From the NCBI RefSeq assembly GCF_003383595.3, contig NZ_CP033058.2, positions 434,001 to 498,000 of the forward strand: a DNA stretch of 64,000 nucleotides, written 5' to 3'. The position numbers were made by a program, and so were the translations under genes. The notes under the pieces are model-generated. The model made no database searches, was not told the origin of the DNA, and saw nothing but the letters and a program-made list of their open reading frames with translations. The DNA is from Metamycoplasma phocicerebrale (GTDB lineage: Bacteria; Bacillota_I; Bacilli_A; Mycoplasmatales; Metamycoplasmataceae). Below, piece by piece: positions 43,429-56,537 of the stretch (position 1 is its first letter; each line of letters begins with the position of its first letter).

Positions 43429-45570
43429 CTATTCTATTTTTACTTCTAATAGATCATCTATAACATTAACTGATATACAAGAAGCATTTTTTGTTTCATT
43501 TTTTATAATTAAATCTGCTATTTTATTTTCTATATTATTTTGAATATATCTTTTAATAACTCTTGCCCCAAAAGCTGGGTCATAAGAATTTTTGGCAATA
43601 TATTCAAATACTTTTTTATCTACGAATAATTCCAAATCATGATTATCATTTAATCTTTTGTTAAGTTTCTCAAGTTCGATTTTTACTATTTTTTCTATTA
43701 TGTCAATGCTCAAAGCATTAAAAGGAATTATTTCATCAATTCTATTTATAAACTCAGGTTTGAATTTCTTTAATAAAAGTTCTTTTATTTCTTCTCTAGA
43801 TAATTTATGCTCCATGATTTTTTCAGAACCTATATTTGAAGTTAAAATAATTATAGAATTTCTAAAATTAATTTTTCTACCCTTAATATCAGTTAAAGTA
43901 CCATTATCCATTATTTGAAGTAATATATTTAAAACATCAATATGAGCTTTTTCTATTTCATCAAAAAGAATAATAGAATAAGGATTTTGTCTTACTTTTT
44001 CAGTTAATTGTCCACCATTTTCATCATATCCAATATAACCTGGAGGCGATCCAATTAATTTTGATACAGTGTGTTTTTCCATATATTCAGACATATCTAG
44101 TCTAATCATATGATCTTCATCATCAAATAAATTAGCTGCTAAAGCTCTAGCTAATTCTGTTTTTCCTACTCCTGTAGGTCCGAGAAATAAGAATGAACCA
44201 ATTGGTCTATTAGGATCATTAATATTAGCCTTAGCCTTTTTAATTGCTTCTGAGACAAGATTTATTGCTTCTGGTTGTCCTTTAACTCTTTTTTCTAAAT
44301 TAGCACTTAAATTTAGAAGTTTATTTCTTTGAGTTTCTAATAATTTATTTACCGGTATTCCTGTTCATTTACTTACAATAGTAGCAACTTCTTCGGTGTC
44401 TATAGTTTCTTTAATTAATCGATTTTTTAATTTTTCTAAAGATTGTTCTACTTCTTTTTTTGATTTTTCTAATTCAGGTAATAATCCATACATTATTTTA
44501 GAAGCTTGAATGTAATTACCTTCAGATTGAAGCACGGTTAATTGTCTTTTATTTTCTTCTATGCTATCCTTAAATGAAGATAATTTTGCAATTAATTGTT
44601 TTTCTTCATCTCATTGATCTTGTAAAGTTTTACGTTTTGATTTTAATTTGTTTAAAATTTCTTCAATTTCTTTTACACGAGCAACATTCTTTTTAATATT
44701 TTTTTCTTCTGGGTCTTCAAGAGCCACTTTTTCTATTTCTAGTTTTGCTATTTCATAGTTAAGTTTTTCTATAGGTTCAGGAATATAATTCATTTCTGTT
44801 TTTATGCTTGAAGCAGCTTCATCAATTAAATCAATAGCCTTATCTGGTAAAAAACGATCAGAAATATATCTGGCTGATAGATTTGCTGCCGCTACTAAAG
44901 CTTCATCTTCTATCTTTACTTCATGAAAAGCTTCAAATCTTTCTTTAATACCTCTTAAAATGGTAATAGTATCATTAATTGAAGGTTCAGCTATATAAAC
45001 TTTTTGCATTCTTCTTTCTAAAGCTGAGTCTTTTTCAATATATTTTCTATATTCATCCAAAGTTGTTGCACCTATTAAATGTAGTTGTCCTCTAGCCATC
45101 ATTGGTTTTAGCATATTAGCTGCATCCATATTACCTTCTCCAGATGCCCCTGCTCCAACTAACATATGAATTTCATCTATAAATAAAATAATTTCTCCAT
45201 TTGAATTTTCAATTCTTTTTAATATAGCTTGAATTCTTTCTTCAAATTGACCTCTATAACTAGTTCCTGCAATTATTGAAGACAAATCTAATTCGTAAAG
45301 TTTTTTAGATTTTAAATTTTGAGGAACTTGGTTTTCAACTATTTTTCTAGCTAAACCTTCAACAATAGCAGTTTTACCTACCCCTGGTTCTCCAACTAGT
45401 ACTGGATTATTTTTAGTTTTTCTAGATAGAATTCTAACTAAAGACCTAATTTCTTCATCTCTGTTAATAACAGGTTCTAACTTTCCTTGGCTTGCAAGTT
45501 CTGTTAAATCTCTTCCATACTTAATTAATGGATCTTTATTGTCTTCTGCTGGTGTTCATGATGCGTCCAT
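43429..45570 (-). CDS. clpB: ClpB disaggregase lacking the N-terminal domain
   Basis: 713 residues, about 150 fewer than E. coli ClpB: the protein begins directly before the first AAA domain ([20 protein letters not shown]), as in other mycoplasmas. AAA1 has GEPGVGKTA and [13 protein letters not shown]; the middle coiled-coil domain follows; AAA2 has [18 protein letters not shown] and the substrate loop [16 protein letters not shown]. ClpB rescues aggregated proteins after heat shock. The start follows GGAGG. A CIRCE operator and a TATAAT box are upstream, so HrcA control is likely. Confidence 0.96.
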
Positions 45571-45590
45571 ATTTACCTCCTAACGTTAAT

Positions 45591-45596
45591 ATTATA
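45591..45596 (-). promoter_or_regulatory. -10 box of clpB
   Basis: TATAAT on the minus strand, 20 nt before the start codon and next to the CIRCE element. Confidence 0.65.
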
Positions 45597-45603
45597 GCAC
45601 TTT

Positions 45604-45630
45604 TTAGCACTTGCTATAAAAGAGTGCTAA
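45604..45630. promoter_or_regulatory. CIRCE operator (HrcA binding site) of clpB
   Basis: TTAGCACTT, nine bases, GAGTGCTAA. This is the CIRCE inverted repeat with a single change in the left arm (consensus TTAGCACTC). It lies just upstream of the clpB -10 box, so HrcA bound here would block transcription until heat shock. Confidence 0.92.
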
Positions 45631-45708
45631 AAAAATTAAAAATTTTGGCTGTGGAAAATTAAATATTAATTAATTAATATTATGGTAAATTATAAAGTTA
45701 AAAAGTAA

Positions 45709-45736
45709 TATAATATTTTTAGGTTATTTTATAACC
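45709..45736 (+). promoter_or_regulatory. Promoter and 5' hairpin of the ATP synthase operon
   Basis: TATAAT at 45709-45714 predicts a start near 45721. The transcript would begin with GGTTAT-TTT-ATAACC (45722-45736), a 6-bp hairpin at the very 5' end. Such end hairpins can protect mRNA from 5' attack, for example by RNase J. A 20-base AT palindrome at 45662-45681 lies between this promoter and clpB. Confidence 0.5.
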
Positions 45737-45744
45737 GCTTGAGC

Positions 45745-46218
45745 ATGGAAAACATAAATGGAAAAAAATTTTGAATAACTTATGCCACATTAAATGCAGC
45801 TTTACTTATCGTATTTGCTTCATTATCACCTTTTGATTATTCACTTATATTAGGATATTTTGTGGGCATAGTTAGTTTTTTATTATTTTTAGGTTCATTA
45901 TTTATGATTCTAAAAACAATGAATAATATTAAAGAACAAAAAAATGTTAAGAATTATAAGTTTATTAGCATTTTAATTTTTGCTGTTTTATTAATTTTAA
46001 ATGCTTTACTTTTTGGTTTTTTTATATGATTAAATACTCATTACCATACAAAATTCAAATTAAATAAACCAATAGCATTTTTTCCATTTAATGTAATAAC
46101 AATGACTGCACCATATTTATTATTGTCAATATATTTAATAATATGAGTGTTAAGTGCATTAATTAAATCTAAAATTAAAAAAAGAAAGGAGAATTATGGA
46201 CAAATTACTAAAAATTAA
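45745..46218 (+). CDS. AtpI-like membrane protein, first gene of the atp operon
   Basis: 157 residues, read with TGA as Trp. About four membrane segments (NAALLIVFASLSPF, LGYFVGIVSFLLFLGSLFMIL, FISILIFAVLLILNALLFGFF, YLLLSIYLIIWVLSALI) and a basic tail. Sequence similarity to AtpI is not evident, but position directly before atpB, size and topology fit. AtpI/UncI helps assemble the c-ring. The end overlaps atpB by 23 nt. No ribosome binding site is visible before the first ATG. Confidence 0.6.
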
Positions 46219-46993
46219 TTGATTTGGTTCATCAGAAATAAATTCAAATCAAATTTTTTCTATGATAGCTTTAGTTTTTATAGTTTTAATTCTTTCGGTA
46301 TTAATTTATGTTGCCGTAAAAAGACAAAAAGCAAATAAAGCACCTAATGCTGCAATTTTACTTGTTGAAACCGCTGTAATTGGTGGAGATAACTTTTTTA
46401 GTGAAACTCATGAATCGAAATTTGATAAAGCAAATCCATATTTAATTTCTTTATTTGTTTTTATTTTCTTTGGAAATATATTATCTTTAATTGGATTTGC
46501 TCCAATAGGAACCAGTTTGTCAGCAATTTTAGCCGCAACAGTTGTAACATGATTAGGAACAGCAGGGGTAGGTATAGCTTATAATAAGATTAAATATGTT
46601 ATTAAGCTTTTAAATCCATTGGAATTTGCCTCAAATTATTCGCCAATTATTTCTATGACTTTCCGGGTTTATGGAAATATTATTGGAGGAGTTGTGTTAT
46701 TTTTCTTAACATCAATATTTTTAAACAACATATGAGCAAAAATAATTGGTGTTGAAATAACTTCTGCAGCATCAACATTTAATCCATTTGGAGTTTTAGT
46801 TTTACCAGCATTTAATTTATATTTTGATTTATTTGGTGGAGCTATTCAAGGTTTTGTTTTTGTTGTATTAACTATTTCTTATTGATCTCAAGCAGCGGAA
46901 GTTAATATTAAAGAAAAACATAAGAAGAAAATTAGAGATTGAAAAAAGAAAATAATTGAAAATAAACATAATTCTCAAGATATTAATGCTTAG
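46196..46993 (+). CDS. atpB: ATP synthase Fo subunit a
   Basis: 265 residues. The key helix with the conserved Arg is seen in MTFRVYGNIIGGVVLFFLT (Arg facing the c-ring), and the C-terminal helix in LFGGAIQGFVFVVLTISYW. Subunit a forms the proton half-channels. GGAG site before the ATG. It overlaps the preceding gene and is followed 68 nt later by atpE. Confidence 0.95.
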
Positions 46994-47061
46994 TCAATAG
47001 AAAAAGAACAAGAAAAAAATATACAAAAAATTTAAAATAAAAATTATATATAGGAGAAATC

Positions 47062-47370
47062 ATGATTGATAAGTTAGATAAATTAAATGAAATAGTTCAA
47101 AAATTCGATCCTTCTAAAGCAGGAACTAATACTGGAGTTAATTATCCTTTTGCTTATGGGTTAACAATGTTGGGAGCTGGTTTAGCTATTTGTGGAGCCG
47201 GTGTAGTTTCACTTGGACAAGGTATTGCAGTTGCAAAAGCTTGTGAAGCGATAGGAAGAAACCCAGAAGCATTGTCAAAAGTCCGTACATTATTAATTTT
47301 AGGTTTGGCTATTGTTGAAACTGCTTCAATTTATTGTTTAGTTATTTCATTGCTACTAATATTTGTTTAG
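47062..47370 (+). CDS. atpE: ATP synthase Fo subunit c
   Basis: 102 residues. Two membrane helices around the polar loop GRNPEALSKV. Helix 1 has the Gly/Ala pattern GAGLAICGAGVVSLGQGIA; helix 2 carries the ion-binding Glu in LGLAIVETASIYCLVISLLL. The N-terminus is about 25 residues longer than in most bacteria, a common mycoplasma feature. Confidence 0.97.
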   Translation: MIDKLDKLNEIVQKFDPSKAGTNTGVNYPFAYGLTMLGAGLAICGAGVVSLGQGIAVAKACEAIGRNPEALSKVRTLLILGLAIVETASIYCLVISLLLIFV

Positions 47371-47388
47371 CTAGTGTTTTAGATATTT

Positions 47389-47934
47389 ATGAATAATATA
47401 GTTTCAAAAATGTCTTCAGGAAACGGAACAATTTCTGAAGAGTTACAAAACACTTTCTCAGGATTATCATTTAATTGACCTTTATTTGTTTTTTCTTTAA
47501 TTGTTTTAATGTTGATTACTGTTATTATCACTTTTTTGGTATATAAGCCAATTAAAAGAATGGTAAAACAACGTCAAGATTTAATTCAAGGAAACATTGA
47601 TGCTTCAATTAAAGCAAAAGATGATGCTTTGAAAGCACAAGAAGAACATTATAAAAAAATTATTGAGGCAACAAATCAAGCTGCAACCATAATAAATAAC
47701 GCTAAAGTCGAAAGTGAAAGAATTGTAAATAGTGGTTCGGCTATGGCTAAGAAAAAAGCCGAAATGATGTTAAGTCAAACAGAAGTTTTAATAAACAAAA
47801 AAAGGGCCGAATTTAGCAAGGAACAAAAGAAAATTATTATGGAAAATGCAGTCGAATTAGCAAAGAAAATAATTGGCCGTGAAATAAAAGAAGCAGATAA
47901 TATTAAAATGATAAAAGAAGTGATGGGTAACTAG
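47389..47934 (+). CDS. atpF: ATP synthase Fo subunit b
   Basis: 181 residues. One membrane helix (WPLFVFSLIVLMLITVIITFLVY) is followed by a long amphipathic helix (QDLIQGNIDASIKAKDDALK and onward), the b-type stator stalk. There is no lipobox, unlike the b subunit of some mycoplasmas. The C-terminal VELAKKIIGREIKEADN contacts the delta subunit. Located between atpE and atpH. Confidence 0.93.
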
Positions 47935-47937
47935 TCT

Positions 47938-48468
47938 ATGACGGATCTTAATCAAATTGTAAATAATTGATCTTTTGCATTATTTGATCTTGCTAGATGT
48001 TCTAATGAAATAATTAAAATAACGAATGAGAGTGCAAAAATATTAAAAGTACTAAAGGAAAATAAAGAGTATTTAAAAATGCTGAATTCTTTTGATATAG
48101 ATGAAGAAAAAAAATATGTTTTAATTGATGAAGCATTTAATTCTTATCACCCTTATATTTTAAATACAATTAAATTAGCTACAAAAAGGCATCTTGCTAA
48201 ATATTTAGATTTAATTTTTCATAGATTTATAGAATTATCAAATGAAAAAATGAATATAAAATATGGGATAGTTTTTACACCTAAAAAAATATCAAAAGAA
48301 GATTTAAATAAATTAGAAAAAAAGATGTCTATTGATTTAGGTTCTAAAGTAAAACTTACCAATGAAATAGATACCAATTTAATTGGCGGAATAAGAATTA
48401 AAGTAGATGAATTTTTAATAGATAATTCCGTTTTAGGGAAATTAGAAAAAATAAAAAAATTAGTATAA
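47938..48468 (+). CDS. atpH: ATP synthase F1 subunit delta
   Basis: 176 residues. Helical N-terminal domain ([18 protein letters not shown]) and a C-terminal part ending [20 protein letters not shown] and ILVDNS-like text ([16 protein letters not shown]), the conserved end of the delta subunit that links F1 to the b stalk. Starts 3 nt after atpF. Confidence 0.92.
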
Positions 48469-48481
48469 GAAAGGAGAAAAA

Positions 48482-50043
48482 ATGGCATTAAAACCAAGTG
48501 ATTTATCAGCAATAATTAAAAATCAAATTAAAGATTTTAATGAAACTGTAAGTTATGAAGAAGTTGGCCGTGTTATAACTGTCGGAGATGGCATAGCAAT
48601 GGTTAGTGGTTTAAACAGTGTTGAATATGGCGAATTAGTTATATTTGATTGTGGAATTGTTGGTATGGCTTTAAACCTTGAAGAAGAATTGGTTGGTATT
48701 GTTGTTATGGGAGACGATAGAAATATAGTAGAAAACTCTCATGTTAAACGTACTCATGATGTTATATCTATTAAAGTCGGTGATAATTTATTAGGTAGAG
48801 TTGTAGATGCCTTAGCAAATCCAATAGATGGTAAGGGCAAAATTGATAGCGAAATTAATCGTCCTATTTTTAAGATAGCTCCAGGCGTTATGACTCGTAA
48901 AGAAGTTTCAGAACCACTACATACTGGGATACTAGCAATAGATTCATTGATTCCTATAGGTAAGGGACAACGTGAATTAATAATTGGTGATAGACAAACA
49001 GGTAAAACTGCTATAACTATAGATGCAATTTTAAATCAAAAAGGTAAAGATGTTTATTGTATATATGTTGCAATAGGCCAAAAGAATTCAACTATAAGTC
49101 AAATTGTTGATCAACTTGAAAAACATGATGCACTTAAATATACAACTGTTGTTGCAGCATCTGCCTCTGAAAGTGCTCCATTACAATATATAGCTCCTTA
49201 TACAGGAGTTACAATAGCAGAAGAATGAATGGCAAGAGGGAAAAATGTTTTAATAGTTTATGATGATTTGTCTAAGCATGCTGTAGCTTATCGTACATTG
49301 TCTTTATTGTTAAGAAGACCTCCTGGACGTGAAGCTTATCCCGGAGATGTTTTTTACTTACACTCACAATTATTAGAAAGATCTGCTCGTTTAAATGAAA
49401 ATTATGGAGGCGGTTCAATTACTGCTTTACCAATCATTGAAACTCAAGCAGAAGATATTTCAGCTTATATTCCAACAAATGTTATTTCCATTACAGATGG
49501 TCAAATATTTACCAAAGAATCATTATTTAATTCTGGACAAAGACCTGCAATTGATATAGGTTATTCTGTTAGCCGGGTTGGATCAGCCGCTCAAACAAAA
49601 CTAACTAAAAAAATAGTTTCTAGTTTAAAACTAGAATTAGCACAATATAACGAAATGCAAGCTTTTGCTCAATTTGGGTCTGATTTGGATCAAAACACTA
49701 GAACTATATTAGAACATGGTTCAAAAGTTTATGAATTACTAAAACAATCACAATACTCTCCATATTCTCCATCAGAACAAATAATATTATTATTCTGTGC
49801 TAAATATCGTTTGATAAATGTTATACCAAAAAATAAAATAATTAAATATCGTCAAGATATTTTAACTTACTTTTCAACTAATACAAATGCTGCAAAAGTA
49901 TTTAGAAAATTAAATGAAGCTGCTGATTGAACTAATGAATTAATAGAAGCTATATATAAACAAATAATGTTGTTTAATGATTTGTTTATAAAAACAATTC
50001 CATTATACAATGAAGAGTTATATCAACCGGTGCCTGAATTACC

Positions 50044-50065
<22 letters not shown>
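48482..50065 (+). CDS. atpA: ATP synthase F1 subunit alpha
   Basis: 527 residues. Walker A is GDRQTGKTA; the [33 protein letters not shown] region and the visual signature [18 protein letters not shown] are unmistakable. Two in-frame TGA codons, one in AEEWMARG, encode Trp. The subunit holds non-catalytic nucleotide sites. GGAG site before the start; the end overlaps atpG by 22 nt. Confidence 0.98.
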
Positions 50066-52370
<2,305 letters not shown>

Positions 52371-52372
52371 AT

Positions 52373-52741
52373 ATGTCAAATAAAAATATAGATGTTATTA
52401 TTACAACTCCTTTAGGAATATATTATGAATCCAAAGCTTCAATAGCAACTTTTTCTACCACAGAAGGTCAAATAGGTTTGATGAATGGAGCCATACCTTT
52501 TATGGCAGCCTTAGTTCCTTCGCAAATAATAATAAAGCCTATAAATGAAACAAAACATAAGGTATTTTTTATTGATCGAGGTATTGCAGAATTTAAAAAT
52601 AATTTATTATCTTTGATAGTTAATCATATAGATGTTCAACCTTTTGATTTAGAGGCTAAATTTAAGCAAAATGATCAAAAGAAATATACTGTCATTGAAG
52701 AATTAGTTTTGAAAAAACGTATCGCTGAACAAAACAAATAA
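52373..52741 (+). CDS. atpC: ATP synthase F1 subunit epsilon
   Basis: 122 residues. The beta-sandwich start IDVIITTPLGIYYESKASIA and the central QIGLMNGAIPFMAAL are typical. The C-terminal helical domain is short. It closes the operon and is followed by a strong terminator. Confidence 0.92.
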   Translation: MSNKNIDVIITTPLGIYYESKASIATFSTTEGQIGLMNGAIPFMAALVPSQIIIKPINETKHKVFFIDRGIAEFKNNLLSLIVNHIDVQPFDLEAKFKQNDQKKYTVIEELVLKKRIAEQNK

Positions 52742-52758
52742 TTACATATTAAATTAAT

Positions 52759-52787
52759 ACTTAAGAAAAATTCTTAAGTGTTTTTTT
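52759..52787 (+). terminator. Terminator of the ATP synthase operon
   Basis: ACTTAAGAA-AAA-TTCTTAAGT hairpin followed by G and seven T. Confidence 0.9.
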
Positions 52788-52878
52788 ATAAATTTAATAT
52801 ATTTTTCTTCTAAAAATTAGTTATAAATACTTTTTTGTTAAAATTATAAATGTATTAGAATAAAAAAATGGAGAAAAT

Positions 52879-54927
52879 ATGAAGAAATCACTAAAAATAT
52901 TAACTGCTTTAGGCGCTTTAAGTTCTATAGTGCCTATATCATTTTCATTAATTTCTTGTGAAAATAAAGAAGTTAAAAAATTAAGCAATACAATTGCTGA
53001 ATTAAAAACCAAATTAAATGGTAAAGATTTAAGAGAAGACCAAAAAGAAAAATTAAAAGTAGAAATTGAAAAAGCTGAAGCAATTTTAAATAAAACAGGT
53101 GTAACTGCAGAAGAAGCGAAACAAGCTAAAGAAGCTCTTCAAAATTCTTTTAACGAAATAAAAAATCTTCCCGATCCTCACACTCAAACACCAGAGGAAT
53201 TGGCTAAAAAAGCAAAGGAAGAATTAAACACATACATTGAAGAATTAAAAACAAAATTAACTTCAGAAGAATTAAAAGAAGATCAAAAAACAAAATTAAA
53301 AGTAGAAATTGAAAAAGCAGAAGCAATTTTAAATAAAACAGGTGTAACTGCAGAAGAAGCAAAACAAGCTAAAGAAGCTCTTCAAAATTCTTTTAACGAA
53401 ATAAAAAATCTTCCCGATCCTCACGCTCAAACACCAGAGGAATTAGCTAAAAAAGCAAAGGAAGAATTAAACGCATACATTGAAGAATTAAAAACAAAAC
53501 TAACTTCTAATGAATTAAGAGAAGATCAAAAAGAAGACCTTCAAAAAGCCATTTTAAAAGCTGAAGAAACTTATAAAAAAGAAAATGGAACAGAAAAAGA
53601 ATATAAAGATGCTAAATCAGTTTTAAAAACTTCTTATGAAAAAATACTATCAAAACCAGAAGAAACACCAAAGCAAAAAGCATTAAAAGAATTTAATACT
53701 GTTAAATCTCAAGTAGAAAAATATGTATTACAAGACTTAAAATATGATTATTTAGTTAATTTAAAAAGCGAGTTAGAACAAGTTATTGCAAATAATACAA
53801 ATGTAGCTTTAGCATCTGATGCGACAGCTGAAAAAATTAATGAAGCTAAGACCAATTTAGAAAATAAATTGGAAGAAATTAAAACAAAAGTTTCTGAAGA
53901 AAGAGCCAATGAAGCAGATAAATTAGTTCAAAAATTACGTTTTAATAATAATAAATTTATTACAGAAATTGACAAAACAAACTTAGATTCAGAAATACTA
54001 TATTTAATGGAAGAGGGCGCAACTGGTTCATACAAAGATTTTGAAGATCACATAAAATCTAGTGTTTTTACAATTGATTTACTAAATGAAAAAGGTCTTT
54101 CATCACAAAGTGTTGAAAATAAATTATATTCAGTAAAATGAGATTTAGGCACTAAAACAATGTCCGCTGAATTATCAATTGAGAATAAAAAGTATACTGT
54201 TTCAACAATATTTAAGTTTGATTCTCCAAATATTGAAGAATGATTTACAGTTTTAAATCCGAAACTTAAAAGCGATATAGATAAGCCAAATACCTTACCT
54301 AAATCAATAAATTATAAGAGTTTTGATTTAGCTAAAGAAGGCGGAAAATTTATTTATGAAAATGATTCTACAAAGCCAGAATTTATTAAATTTAAAACTC
54401 TAAGTAATAAAACAACTTCTAAATTAGAACAAGAAGGAAAAGTTTTAATATCTTTTGTTTTTGAAAGTTATGATGGTAATTATTCTTATACAAAAGAAGT
54501 TGAATATGAAGGTTTTAAGATATTTTCAGAAGCAGATTTAAAGCAAAATATAATTGACAAAATTGCAAATAAAACCATTTTTACAGGTCAACTAGATGCT
54601 TCCGTTATAGCAGAAATTAAAGCTTATAAGGAAAATGCTAAAAATGGAATTGATGAAAAAGTATTTGGTTATATAAAAGACAATAATAAAACTATTCAAT
54701 ATGGGCCAAGTAGTAAAAAAGCTAAAAAAGATTTTACTGGAATTACTTGAGATGAAGATTTTATTCAAGCAATTAAAACCAAAAAAATAGTTAGAGCCTT
54801 TAAAAAAGGTGGGCAACAAGCTAATAGAAAAGCACTAGAATTTACTCTTAAGGATGGTAAATTAAATATTGTATTTATGTTTGAAAGTGACAAAACTACC
54901 CCATATTATATTCAATTAGAACAATAA
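52879..54927 (+). CDS. Surface lipoprotein with tandem 81-residue repeats
   Basis: 682 residues, read with TGA as Trp. Lipoprotein signal MKKSLKILTALGALSSIVPI, lipobox SLISC with Cys27. From about residue 41 a unit of 81 residues, helical and Lys/Glu-rich (EIEKAEAILNKTGVTAEEAK, NLPDPH, TPEELAKKAKEEL), is present about 2.4 times with few changes. The C-terminal half is a non-repeated domain. Such FIVAR-like helical repeats are common in mycoplasma and Gram-positive surface proteins. It is monocistronic, with a GGAG site and its own terminator. Repeat number may vary between strains and change the length of the surface stalk. Function unknown. Confidence 0.85.
52999..53570 (+). repeat. 243-bp tandem repeats inside the lipoprotein gene
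   Basis: Units start at 52999, 53242 and 53485 (spacing exactly 243 bp). Units 1 and 2 are nearly identical over long stretches; unit 3 diverges after about 85 bp. Confidence 0.9.
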
Positions 54928-54946
54928 AAAAATAATAGCATATTTT

Positions 54947-54984
54947 AAAATAGCGGAAGCTTTTAGACCTTCCACTATTTTTTT
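54947..54984 (+). terminator. Terminator of the lipoprotein gene
   Basis: AAATAG and GGAAG pair with CTTCC and CTATTT around a loop, followed by a T run; one base mismatch in the stem. Confidence 0.75.
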
Positions 54985-55061
54985 ATTTATAAATATAACT
55001 ATTAATAACTTTTTTTATTTTCTATTTTTAATTTATGCTAAAATAATAAGGCTTATTATAT

Positions 55062-55138
55062 GGCGTTCGTGGCGAAGTGGTTAACGCTCCGGGTTGTGGC
55101 TCCGGCATACGAGGGTTCGATCCCCTTCGAACGCCCCA
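55062..55138 (+). tRNA. tRNA-His (anticodon GTG)
   Basis: 77 nt counting an encoded G at position -1 and encoded CCA. The acceptor GGCGTTCG pairs with CGAACGCC, the extra G-C pair being the tRNA-His identity element. Anticodon loop TTGTGGC, T arm GAGGGTTCGATCCCCTT. Confidence 0.96.
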
Positions 55139-55194
55139 TTTTTTTTATCTTTTATTACTAACAAAAAAGTTGTGATTACTCACAACGCTGAATT

Positions 55195-56494
55195 GAAAAT
55201 TCAAGTGCAACACTTTATTGATAAAATATTAGTGTGAGGTTGCTTGAATTTTTTTCTACTTAAAAAAATAAAAAAAGGCCTCACAAAAAACACCTAAGGA
55301 GACCTAATATGAATTATAAAGCATTTAAAAAATATTTTCACATTTCTTATGAAGAAAGATTTTTTATCAAAAAATTAATGGATAATGGCTATTCAATACG
55401 AAAAATTGCTAGACGATTACGCAGAAGTCCTTCAACCATTTCTAGAGAAATAAAAAGAAATCTTGATTTAACTGGAAATTATGATTCTTGTGCAGCAAAT
55501 ATAAAATCGTTTAAAAGACATTCTCATAAATATATGTTTAGATTTAATGTTAATTTTAGCTATAAAGAATTTACTAACATTTTTATTCAAAAATATGACA
55601 AAAAGTTTTTTGGTATAAAATCAACATATCACTATATTAAAACTAATTTTAAAATTAAATTACCATCACTAAGAACTGTTTTTAATTGGATAAAAAGCAA
55701 TCAATGAACAATTAAAAAACATAATAGATTAAGGAGTTTTTATAAAAAGGGCGGCAAACGAACAGCTTCAGTTGTAAGCAGATTAGTTACAAGCGCTAGC
55801 TATGTTTTTCCGATTTGAACTAGACCTAAATCTATAGATTTAAGACAAGAATATGGTCATTGAGAAGCTGATCTAGTAATTGGCAAGCGCAGCACTGGTT
55901 TCAGAAATATTTTAACTTTAACAGAACGAAAAACAAGAATAGGCTTTGCAACATTTGTTTTAAGTAAATCAGGTTATGAAATTAATACTCAACTACGCAA
56001 GCTAATAAAAGAAAATAGTTTAATTGTTAAAAGTATAACAATTGACAATGGTATAGAATTTGAAAAAATAGGAATATTAGCCAAATGATTAAAAATAAAA
56101 ATTTATCGAGCTGAACCTTATGCATCATTTCAACGTGGTTCAAATGAAAATTGAAATGGTTTAATTAGAAGGGAATATAAAAAAGGTTTTAACTTTAATA
56201 CAATCAACATTGAAACGTTACAAAATATTTCAAATAAAATAAATGAAATGCCAAGAGAAATACTTGGTTGAAAATCTTCAAAAGAACTATTTTTAAAAGA
56301 AAATTACATCTAAGCTAATAATTAACAAATAAATAAATTAGAATTTATTTCTACCGAATAAACGGTGTTTTTTGTTTATTTAAATTGTTTAAAAAATACA
56401 TAAAAACAAAAAAAACATATATTTTTACAAACTTTAAAATTTTAAATATATAATAAAAACATCAAGCACAATTATGTGTTGCACTTGATATTTC
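55195..56494 (+). mobile_element. IS30-family insertion sequence (about 1,300 bp)
   Basis: Inverted repeats GAAAATTCAAGTGCAACAC (55195-55213) and, reversed, GAAATATCAAGTGCAACAC (56476-56494) enclose one transposase gene. 17 of 19 bases agree. Exact ends and target duplication are not clear. It lies between tRNA-His and the smc terminator. Confidence 0.85.
55309..56313 (+). CDS. IS30-family transposase
   Basis: 334 residues with several TGA-encoded Trp. N-terminal helix-turn-helix (YSIRKIARRLRRSPSTISRE) and a DDE domain: EYGHWEADLVIGKRS (first Asp), ITIDNGIEFE (second Asp), SNENWNGLIRREYKKG (Glu). These are IS30 signatures. The start has a GGAG site. The gene appears intact, so the element may be active. 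Confidence 0.93.
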
Positions 56495-56502
56495 ATTTAA
56501 GG

Positions 56503-56528
56503 AATGTTGAGTTTTATGTCTCAACATT
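56503..56528 (-). terminator. Terminator of smc
   Basis: AATGTTGAG and CTCAACATT form a 9-bp stem just downstream of the smc stop on the minus strand. Confidence 0.7.
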
Positions 56529-56537
56529 TTAATTATA

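Noticed and set aside
55169-55186. Hairpin GTTGTGA-TTAC-TCACAAC between tRNA-His and the IS30 element.
   Set aside because: No T run follows, so it is not a clear terminator. It may be part of the IS end or a target-site feature, but I cannot support either.
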